Below, piece after piece: positions 1 through 4,817 of a stretch of DNA of 5,730 bases. How positions within the stretch are numbered: position 1 is the first letter of the stretch; each line of letters opens with the position of its first letter. Origin of the DNA: Chloroflexota bacterium (GTDB lineage Bacteria > Chloroflexota > Dormibacteria > CF-121); contig VBIS01000149.1 in NCBI GenBank assembly GCA_005880605.1, positions 1 to 5,730 of the forward strand, read 5' to 3'. A program made the translations under genes and the position numbers. The notes beneath the pieces are model-generated. The model did not search any database. It was not told the origin of the DNA and was given only the letters and a program-made list of their open reading frames with translations.

Positions 1-18
1 TCACTCCTTGCGGCCTGC
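1..18 (+). other. Lipoprotein signal peptide end (lipobox)
   Basis: Codons 1-6 of the open frame read S-L-L-A-A-C. L-A-A-C matches the lipobox consensus [LVI][ASTVI][GAS]C. Cleavage before the cysteine at 16-18 and its lipidation would anchor the binding protein to the outer face of the cytoplasmic membrane. The hydrophobic and basic part of the signal lies outside the window, so this rests on the lipobox alone, in the right place ahead of the binding domain. Confidence 0.7.
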
Positions 19-1188
19 GCTCCGATTCCTGGGGTCCTGGCCGCGCCCCTGGGGAGCGTGATTAACGTCGGCGCCGTCCTCTCCCTCACCGGGAGCCAGG
101 CCGAAAGCGGCCAGATGGCCAAGGAGGGCTATCTCTTCTGCCAGGACTGGATCAATGCCAAGGGCGGCGTTACGCTGCGCGGGGCCGGTCACCGGCTGAA
201 CATCGATATCGGCGACGATCAGAGCCGCCCATCGATCGCGGCCGCGGTCACCGAGCAGCTGATCACGCAGAACCACGACACCCTGCTGCTGGGCCCCTCG
301 AACGACGCCACCACGAGCCGGGCCGCGCCCGTTGCCGAGCAACACCAGGTGCCCATGGTGACTAACGGCGCATCGTCCGATGCCATATTCAACAATCACT
401 ACCACTATCTATTCGGTGTGCTGGCGCCGCACAGTCGCCAGCTTCAGGGTGTCATCGACATGGCCCTGGCCCAGAACCCAAAACCCGCCTCCATGGCAAT
501 CCTCGCCGCCAGCGATAGCCTCTCCGCCGAGGTCGCCAACGCGACGGTCGGCTACGCCCAGGCAAAGGGTCTGAACGTCGTGTATGGCGCGAGCTACACC
601 TCCGGCGTCAACGACCTCAGCGGTCTGCTGGGAGCGGCGGCCGGCGCGGGCCCCGACCTACTCTTCGAGGTCGGCCATCCGGCCGAGAGCGTGCGCACCA
701 TCCAGCAGGCGCAGCAGATGAAGATCCAGCCCAAACTACTGGCGTTCGCGGACGGCCCGGGCACGGTGCAATTCACGAACGACCTCCGGGCCGCAGCGAA
801 CTACAGCGTAGGGACGACGCAATGGGCGCCGGGTACCCGCAACCGGACGGGCTATTTCATCGACAGCTTCCATTACTCGCTGGCTTTCGCCGTGCAATTC
901 GGGCAACTGCCGGATCAGTACGCCGCCGCGGCGACCGCCGCCTGCCTGACGCTCGAGGTGGCGATCGAACAGGCCAACTCGACGCAGCCACGGTGGGTCC
1001 GCGATGCCCTCTCGGTCATCGACCTCAACACCTTCTTCGGCGAGATCAAGTTCGACGATCGTGGGGCGAACACCGCCAAGCCCGTCTACGTTCAGCAGGT
1101 TCAGGCGGGCCACCCCGTATTGATCTGGCCGCCCGAGGTGGCCACCGCGCGCCCGCGCTACCCCGACCCGGGCTGGGCGAAGCGCTAA
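1..1188 (+). CDS. Branched-chain amino acid-type ABC transporter substrate-binding lipoprotein (5' partial)
   Basis: This is a solute-binding protein of the type I periplasmic binding fold (Peripla_BP_6, LivJ/LivK-like), which captures an amino acid or related small molecule outside the membrane and delivers it to an ABC permease. The frame is open from base 1. Its first residues are SLLAAC, a good lipobox, so the N-terminus of the signal peptide lies before the window. The GTG at 58 is therefore not the true start, although a mature-domain ORF can be read from it. After the lipobox comes INVGAVLSLTGSQAESGQ, the typical first strand and ligand loop of the family. Near the C-terminus, TFFGEIKFDDRGAN followed by KPVYVQQVQAG is the characteristic final-lobe signature. 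About 395 residues are visible, which is near full length. No permease or ATPase gene is in view; the next gene is convergent. The ligand cannot be told from sequence: leucine-type amino acids, amides or urea are all possible. The family call is firm; the substrate is inference. Confidence 0.9.
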   Translation, partial: SLLAACAPIPGVLAAPLGSVINVGAVLSLTGSQAESGQMAKEGYLFCQDWINAKGGVTLRGAGHRLNIDIGDDQSRPSIAAAVTEQLITQNHDTLLLGPSNDATTSRAAPVAEQHQVPMVTNGASSDAIFNNHYHYLFGVLAPHSRQLQGVIDMALAQNPKPASMAILAASDSLSAEVANATVGYAQAKGLNVVYGASYTSGVNDLSGLLGAAAGAGPDLLFEVGHPAESVRTIQQAQQMKIQPKLLAFADGPGTVQFTNDLRAAANYSVGTTQWAPGTRNRTGYFIDSFHYSLAFAVQFGQLPDQYAAAATAACLTLEVAIEQANSTQPRWVRDALSVIDLNTFFGEIKFDDRGANTAKPVYVQQVQAGHPVLIWPPEVATARPRYPDPGWAKR

Positions 1189-1196
1189 CCCTACAC

Positions 1197-1228
1197 GCGC
1201 GCCTTTCCACACCGGGGCGCGCTTATTT
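1197..1228 (+). terminator. Hairpin terminator candidate between convergent genes
   Basis: GCGCGCC at 1197-1203 pairs perfectly with GGCGCGC at 1216-1222 across a 12-base loop, and TTATTT follows directly. It begins 8 bases after the stop of the binding-protein gene, so it could end that transcript. The T-run is broken by an A, so the intrinsic terminator is only moderate. On the minus strand the same stem follows the GNAT stop within a few bases but lacks a T-run there, so bidirectional action is uncertain. Confidence 0.55.
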
Positions 1229-1736
1229 AGCGATCAACGGCGTACCAGACGACGTCGAGACCGCGCCACTGTGCGATTCCCCGGTAAGTCAGACCGAGTC
1301 GCTCCATCACCGCTCGAGATCTGGCGTTGGCCGGCACCGTGATCGAGATCAGCTGCGCGTCGTCGAGCAGTAGCCCGCGCCAGCACTCCATGGCCGCCCG
1401 GCCGCCTTCGGTCGCCAGGCCCTGGCCCCAATAATCGCGATGCAGCGTCCACCCCACCTCGATCGGGTCAGCCGCCAGCGGCCAGTCGTGGTGGCGTAGC
1501 AGGCCGATTCGACCGATGAGCCGATCGGTGCCCAGGTCGACCGCCGCCCACTGACAGACGCCGTCCTCACGCCACATACGCGAGAACCGCTCGATCTGCT
1601 TTTCGGTCCCCGCCCGGTCAAGGGCGGGCATGTGGGCGAGGTACTCCGGTTGCGCGTAGATCTCGGTCAGCGCATCGAGGTCGTCCGCCCGCCACTGCCG
1701 CAAACGCAGGCGCGCCGTTGTGAGCTCGGCCGGAAT
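1227..1736 (-). CDS. GNAT family N-acetyltransferase (RimJ/RimL-like)
   Basis: A Gcn5-related acetyltransferase of the Acetyltransf_3 type, which transfers acetyl from acetyl-CoA to an amine on a protein N-terminus or small molecule. Two signatures are visible: the pyrophosphate-binding loop YWGQGLATEG, and NARSRAVMERLGL, the motif-B helix (N..S..vMe.lG) of the RimJ/RimL group. The start is awkward. The first conventional codon is TTG at 1703, but that would cut strand beta-1. In-frame codons upstream read IPAELTTARLRLRQW, which matches the usual start of this family (L.TeRLrLR.w). No ATG, GTG or TTG occurs between the pepA stop at 1754-1752 and 1703, so the start is drawn at ATT 1736; CTG 1709 is the other option. 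Length is 169 residues from ATT and 158 from TTG, both normal. No clear Shine-Dalgarno is seen, so translation may depend on coupling to pepA, which ends about 15 bases earlier. The substrate is unknown. Confidence 0.85.
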   Translation of the reverse strand: MPAELTTARLRLRQWRADDLDALTEIYAQPEYLAHMPALDRAGTEKQIERFSRMWREDGVCQWAAVDLGTDRLIGRIGLLRHHDWPLAADPIEVGWTLHRDYWGQGLATEGGRAAMECWRGLLLDDAQLISITVPANARSRAVMERLGLTYRGIAQWRGLDVVWYAVDR

Positions 1737-1751
1737 CGGACGGTTGACGGT

Positions 1752-3254
1752 TTAAGACTCGGCCAGCAGTCGGGCCAGTTGCGCCATCACCCGGACCCCC
1801 GATCCGGTTGGGCCCCTGGGGACCGTCTTCAGCTCTGAGGCGTCCTGCCAGGCGCTGCCCGCGATGTCGAGGTGGACCCACGGCCGGCCTTCCACGAACT
1901 CACGCAAGAAGAGCGCGGCCGTCGTCGCGCCAGCCCAGGGAACGGTCGAGTTCTTGATATCGGCGATCTCGCTGTCGATCAACCCGTCGTAATCGGCCCA
2001 GGTGGGCAACTCCCAGATGCGTTCGCCGGCGAGGTCGGCCGCGCGCCGCACACGATCCATCAGCGGCGGGTCGTTGCCGAAGGCGCCGATGGCGAGCGGA
2101 CCCAACGTGCGCACGATGGATCCCGTCAAGGTGGCGATGTCGATGATGTGGGTCGCGCCTTCTTTGACGGCGTAGGTGATCCCATCCGAGAGAATCAGGC
2201 GACCCTCCGCATCGGTGTTGATGATCTCGATGGTCTTGCCACCTGAGCCGGTCACGACGTCACCCGGCTTGATGGCCTTGCCGGAGGGCATGTTCTCGGT
2301 GGTGGGCACGATGCCGATGACGTTGATCTTCGGCTCAAGCTCGGCGATCGCCAGCATGGCACCGACCACGGCGGCGCCGCCACCCATGTCGGATTTCATC
2401 ATCTCCATGTTCTGGGCCGGCTTGATGGAGATGCCGCCGCTGTCGAAGGTAATGCCCTTGCCGACCAGCGCCAGCATCGGGCCGCCCTTGCGGCCGCCCG
2501 AGTACCGCAGCACGATCATCTTCGCCGGCTCATCGGAGCCGCGCGCCACCGCCAGGAGCGCGCCCATCTTGAGCCGGCGCATGTCGTCGACCTCGAGGAC
2601 TTTCAGGTCGAGACCCGTGCCTTTGACCGCTTCCTTCACTTTCTCGACAAAGACGGTCGGTGTGAAGGCGTTGGCCGGCGCGTTGACCCACTCCCGGATG
2701 CGATTGGTGGCATCCGCCAGGACGACCGCATCCTTGACCGCCGCCGACGCGGCCTTGTCGCCATCGAGGCCGACGATGCTCAGGGTGCTGATCTGGGTCA
2801 CCGCCTGCTCGTGTCGCGTCTTGAGCGAGCCGACGTCGAAGTTGCTGAGCCCGATCCCTTCGGTGACCGCCCGTGCGACGTCGGCCGCGCCTGCCCTGGC
2901 GGCGACGTCTTTGGGGAGGAGCACGGTGACGCGGCGATGACCGCGCTTGCGCAGCACCCGTCCCGCGGACTGCAGGACGTTGCGCAGCCGCACCATGTCG
3001 AGCTCCTGGGCCTTGCCGACGCCGACCAGGACGGTCCACTTGCTGGGCAGGGTGTTGAGGTTGTGCACCGGGACCAGCTCCATGAACTTGCCGCGGAACT
3101 CCCGATCCGCGAGCAGCTGGGTGATGGCGCCCTTGAGCTTCCTGTCCAGTGCGGCGGCTTCCGGCGGCAGCGTCGACTGCCCTTCAAAGATCGGCAGGAT
3201 GAGCGCGTCCGCCTCCGCCTTTTCAGGGGCAGTGGTCAGCAGCCGTGCCTGCAT
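1752..3254 (-). CDS. pepA: Leucyl aminopeptidase (M17 family, PepA)
   Basis: A cytosolic, probably hexameric, two-metal aminopeptidase that removes N-terminal residues, classically leucine, from peptides during protein turnover. The protein is 500 residues, the family's normal length. The variable N-terminal domain covers roughly residues 1-160 and the M17 catalytic domain roughly 170-498. All key residues are present: K266 and D271 in GKGITFDSGG, D289 in KSDMGGG, D348 and E350 in NTDAEGRL as metal ligands, and K278 and R352 as catalytic residues. Each lies four positions before its E. coli PepA counterpart, so the core is complete and ungapped. The start is ATG at 3254, preceded by AGGAGGA. 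The gene lies 51 bases after the small HTH gene and directly ahead of the GNAT gene on the same strand. E. coli PepA is also a DNA-binding architectural protein (XerB/CarP); that role resides in its N-terminal domain and cannot be claimed here. The enzyme call is firm. Confidence 0.97.
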   Translation of the reverse strand: MQARLLTTAPEKAEADALILPIFEGQSTLPPEAAALDRKLKGAITQLLADREFRGKFMELVPVHNLNTLPSKWTVLVGVGKAQELDMVRLRNVLQSAGRVLRKRGHRRVTVLLPKDVAARAGAADVARAVTEGIGLSNFDVGSLKTRHEQAVTQISTLSIVGLDGDKAASAAVKDAVVLADATNRIREWVNAPANAFTPTVFVEKVKEAVKGTGLDLKVLEVDDMRRLKMGALLAVARGSDEPAKMIVLRYSGGRKGGPMLALVGKGITFDSGGISIKPAQNMEMMKSDMGGGAAVVGAMLAIAELEPKINVIGIVPTTENMPSGKAIKPGDVVTGSGGKTIEIINTDAEGRLILSDGITYAVKEGATHIIDIATLTGSIVRTLGPLAIGAFGNDPPLMDRVRRAADLAGERIWELPTWADYDGLIDSEIADIKNSTVPWAGATTAALFLREFVEGRPWVHLDIAGSAWQDASELKTVPRGPTGSGVRVMAQLARLLAES

Positions 3255-3257
3255 GCG

Positions 3258-3264
3258 TCCTCCT
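3258..3264 (-). promoter_or_regulatory. Shine-Dalgarno site of pepA
   Basis: The minus strand reads AGGAGGA followed by CGC and then the ATG at 3254. This is a near-perfect ribosome binding site, though close to the start codon, and it fixes the pepA start. It is the only strong Shine-Dalgarno in the minus-strand block; the other three genes have weak or absent ones. Confidence 0.75.
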
Positions 3265-3289
3265 GCGCTCGCCCTCGCAAAACCTCCGT

Positions 3290-3295
3290 ATTGTA
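3290..3295 (-). promoter_or_regulatory. Possible internal -10 element ahead of pepA
   Basis: The minus strand carries TACAAT, a five-of-six match to the sigma70-type -10 box, in the 51-base gap between the HTH gene and pepA. Transcription would begin about 28 bases before the pepA ATG, leaving the Shine-Dalgarno in the leader. No convincing -35 hexamer lies 16-18 bases upstream. A gap this short is also compatible with simple read-through from the HTH gene. Confidence 0.3.
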
Positions 3296-3305
3296 CGTGC
3301 CCTGC

Positions 3306-3518
3306 CTACGGAGCTTGCGGACCTCGCTTGCGGGCCTGCCGCTCCTGAAACCGGCGTTCCATTTCCTTGATGTCTGCTTCGGTGTAGCGATTCCGGCCGA
3401 GCTCGTCCTGGCGGCTGGCGGTCACGATGCCAAGCCGGATCCAGGTCGCGATCGTCGCCGGCGAGACGCCGAGCCTTTCAGCCGCCTCCGTGATCGAGTA
3501 GAGCCGGTCCTCCGCCAT
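3306..3518 (-). CDS. Small MerR/excisionase-type helix-turn-helix protein
   Basis: A 70-residue protein consisting almost entirely of one winged helix-turn-helix of the MerR_1/HTH_17 class. Residues 7-30 (YSITEAAERLGVSPATIATW and onward) form the helix-turn-helix, and the GRNRYTEADI segment at about 41-50 is the wing and following helix typical of this fold. A short basic, charged tail (KEMERRFQERQARKR) ends the protein. It lacks the long dimerisation helix and ligand-binding domain of full MerR regulators, so no effector can be proposed. The start is ATG at 3518, only 10 bases after the stop of the LLM oxidoreductase gene, with no strong Shine-Dalgarno, so it is probably translated from the same message. 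Candidate roles are a small DNA-binding regulator, perhaps of its own operon, or a relic of an excisionase-like protein. No integrase or attachment site is nearby, which disfavours a phage role. Confidence 0.85.
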   Translation of the reverse strand: MAEDRLYSITEAAERLGVSPATIATWIRLGIVTASRQDELGRNRYTEADIKEMERRFQERQARKRGPQAP

Positions 3519-3528
3519 CGTCCGAAGC

Positions 3529-4500
3529 CTACCGAGCCGCGGCAGGCTGGCGCAGGCCGGCGAGCGTCTGACCCGCCAGCTGGATAGCGTCGGGATCCTC
3601 CATGTGGGGCATGTTGAAGATCAGGCCGTCGAGTCCCGCCTCGAGCAGCTTCTGGGCTTGCTCCGCGACGCGGTCGGGACCACCCACGATGAACACGCTG
3701 CGCACGTACTCCTCGTTGATCCCGGGGCGTTGGAGCACCTGCTGGAAGGCGCGCTCGGCCTCGGCATCGGTCTTGCGGATGAGGAGGCTGCCCAGACGGG
3801 TCTTGATGATCGTGCCCGGATCGCGGCCAACCGTCTCACAATGCCGTTCGAGGACATCCATTTTGTGGCGCACCATGGCAGCGTCGCCGAAGATGTTGCA
3901 CATGTCGGCGTACTGCGCGACCAGTTTCAGCGTGCGCTGCTCGCCGCCACCGCCGATCATGATTGGCGGGCCGTTCGGCTGGATGGGCCTCGGGGAGTTG
4001 ATCGCGCCATGAATCTGGTAGTACCGCCCCTCGAAGGTCGGCGCTTCCTCGCGGAACATTGCGCGGCAAATCTGTAGCGCCTCTTCCAGGCGGCTGATGC
4101 GTTCGCCGACTGGCGGAAACTGGTAACCGTAGCCGCGATGCTCGTCCTGGTTCCAGGCCGCGCCGAGGCCGAGGATCGCGCGACCTGATGAGACGACGTC
4201 GAGCGTGGTCACGATCTTGGCCAGCAACGCCGGGTTGCGATACGTCACGCCGGTAACGAGCGCGCCGATCCGGACCTTCGTGGTTCGTGCCGCGATCCCG
4301 GGCAGGATGGTATAGGCCTCGAGCATGGGCTCGGTCCGCGGGCCAATGTTGGGCAGCTGATAGAAGTGATCCATCACGTAGACCGAATCGAAGCCTGCCT
4401 TCTCTGCTGTGGTGGCGAGCGACACGACATGTTCGAACAGCTTGTCGTTGGTCACACCCGGAAAGGTGTAGTTCGGAATCTGAAAACCCAGTAACTTCAT
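3529..4500 (-). CDS. LLM class F420-dependent oxidoreductase (Rv1855c-like subfamily)
   Basis: A 323-residue protein of the bacterial luciferase-like monooxygenase superfamily, a TIM barrel that in this branch uses the deazaflavin F420 for hydride transfer to or from an unidentified substrate in the cytosol. Signatures are MDHF at residues 43-46, GLGAAWNQDEHRGYG at about 111-125, a phosphate-binding segment PPIMIGGGGEQRTLKL at about 178-193, and a C-terminal VGGPDRVAEQ helix region followed by a GLDGLIFNMP strand. The combination resembles the Rv1855c-type subfamily of F420-dependent enzymes; FMN use cannot be excluded from sequence alone. The ATG at 4500 is the first start in frame. There is no Shine-Dalgarno, but GATAAT ends 6 bases before the ATG, so the message may be leaderless. 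It is the first gene of the minus-strand block, followed after 10 bases by the HTH gene. The superfamily call is firm and the cofactor call likely; the substrate is unknown. Confidence 0.92.
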   Translation of the reverse strand: MKLLGFQIPNYTFPGVTNDKLFEHVVSLATTAEKAGFDSVYVMDHFYQLPNIGPRTEPMLEAYTILPGIAARTTKVRIGALVTGVTYRNPALLAKIVTTLDVVSSGRAILGLGAAWNQDEHRGYGYQFPPVGERISRLEEALQICRAMFREEAPTFEGRYYQIHGAINSPRPIQPNGPPIMIGGGGEQRTLKLVAQYADMCNIFGDAAMVRHKMDVLERHCETVGRDPGTIIKTRLGSLLIRKTDAEAERAFQQVLQRPGINEEYVRSVFIVGGPDRVAEQAQKLLEAGLDGLIFNMPHMEDPDAIQLAGQTLAGLRQPAAAR

Positions 4501-4506
4501 CTGACC

Positions 4507-4512
4507 ATTATC
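4507..4512 (-). promoter_or_regulatory. Candidate -10 box giving a leaderless LLM transcript
   Basis: GATAAT on the minus strand is a five-of-six match to TATAAT. Six bases separate it from the A of the LLM start codon, which is where transcription would normally begin. A leaderless message would explain the missing Shine-Dalgarno. No recognisable -35 box is seen at 17 or 18 bases upstream, which is common in GC-rich bacteria but leaves the call tentative. Confidence 0.4.
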
Positions 4513-4533
4513 GAGTTGATCCCGTTGCCGATG

Positions 4534-4547
4534 CCGGATCGATCCGG
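4534..4547. repeat. 14-bp perfect palindrome, possible operator
   Basis: CCGGATCGATCCGG is a perfect inverted repeat without spacer. It starts 33 bases before the LLM start codon, at about the -35 position relative to the candidate -10 box, where a bound protein could block or recruit polymerase. A dimeric regulator, possibly the small HTH protein of the operon, is an inference. One such palindrome could also occur by chance in a window of this size. Confidence 0.35.
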
Positions 4548-4560
4548 AGCCCCCACCCTG

Positions 4561-4581
4561 CCCTCCCCCAGAGGGGGAGGG
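4561..4581. repeat. Perfect 9-bp inverted repeat (REP-like or terminator-like hairpin)
   Basis: CCCTCCCCC at 4561-4569 and GGGGGAGGG at 4573-4581 are exact reverse complements with a 3-base AGA loop. The stem is entirely G/C apart from one T:A pair. Similar C-rich/G-rich hairpins recur as intergenic repeats in many GC-rich genomes. Neither strand has a T-run directly after the stem, so a standard intrinsic terminator is unlikely. It lies between the divergent LLM gene and the small plus-strand ORF. Confidence 0.6.
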
Positions 4582-4614
4582 AGATCATCAAGAGACCGGT
4601 ACGATGCTTGATGC

Positions 4615-4794
4615 ATGGAAGATCTCCGGCCGCCGGTGCGCTGCCCGCAATGCAACGGTGAGCCCAACTGGCAGGAAGTACGGCAACCGTTTGTCGACGA
4701 GGACCCGCCTGGCCGCTTGGGCGTGCATCCGCTGATCGGCTGGCGCTGCAATATCTACCCGTACTTTCTTCCCGTCTCGCAGTGGGAGAGCTGA
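4615..4794 (+). CDS. Small cysteine-containing hypothetical protein (possible zinc ribbon)
   Basis: An ORF of 59 residues; I do not recognise its family. It begins with ATG at 4615, the first start after an in-frame TGA at 4609-4611, and ends with TGA at 4792-4794. The N-terminus holds VRCPQCNGEPNW, a CxxC knuckle (C10, C13) of the type seen in zinc ribbons. A third cysteine, C45, lies in GWRCNIYPYF, where a second CxxC might be expected but the partner is missing. The C-terminal third is aromatic-rich (W43, Y48, Y50, F51, W57). Third codon positions are mostly G or C, as in the neighbouring genes, which supports real coding. It is divergent from the LLM gene and convergent with the phospholipase D-like gene, ending 23 bases from that stop. 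No clear Shine-Dalgarno is present; TACGAT at 4600-4605 could be a -10 box. It may be a small metal-binding or structural protein, or a chance ORF in GC-rich sequence. Confidence 0.55.
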   Translation: MEDLRPPVRCPQCNGEPNWQEVRQPFVDEDPPGRLGVHPLIGWRCNIYPYFLPVSQWES

Positions 4795-4797
4795 AAG

Positions 4798-4815
4798 AGC
4801 GCTCCGCTCCGCGCT
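4798..4815 (-). terminator. Weak hairpin between convergent genes
   Basis: AGCGC at 4798-4802 pairs with GCGCT at 4811-4815 around an 8-base loop. On the minus strand it follows the phospholipase D-like stop by 2 bases and is followed by CTTTC, so it could be a weak terminator for that gene. The 5-bp stem and short T-run make this tentative. Confidence 0.3.
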
Positions 4816-4817
4816 AG

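Noticed and set aside
1..405. A minus-strand ORF opposite the start of the substrate-binding protein
   Set aside because: The plus-strand frame has clear family motifs here; the antisense product is G/A/R-rich without motifs.
1749..1754. Programmed stop-codon read-through making a PepA-GNAT fusion
   Set aside because: The stop is TAA, normally the most efficient terminator, with no visible stimulatory structure. A rare start or coupled reinitiation is simpler; it is retained only as an alternative in the GNAT start finding.
2176..2940. A 254-residue plus-strand ORF antisense to pepA
   Set aside because: It lies wholly opposite the well-conserved M17 catalytic region, is rich in S/T/P/R as expected for a shadow frame in GC-rich DNA, and shows no domain motif.
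3306..3518. Phage or integrative-element excisionase
   Set aside because: The fold is compatible, but no integrase, tRNA, attachment repeat or other phage gene is present and the neighbours are metabolic genes.
2811..3587. A 258-residue plus-strand ORF spanning the antisense of the pepA 5' end and the HTH gene
   Set aside because: It overlaps two confidently coding minus-strand genes, has low-complexity basic composition and no recognisable fold, and is a shadow of their reading frames.
4534..4581. CRISPR or tandem repeat array
   Set aside because: There is one palindrome and one hairpin, with no regularly spaced repeat units.
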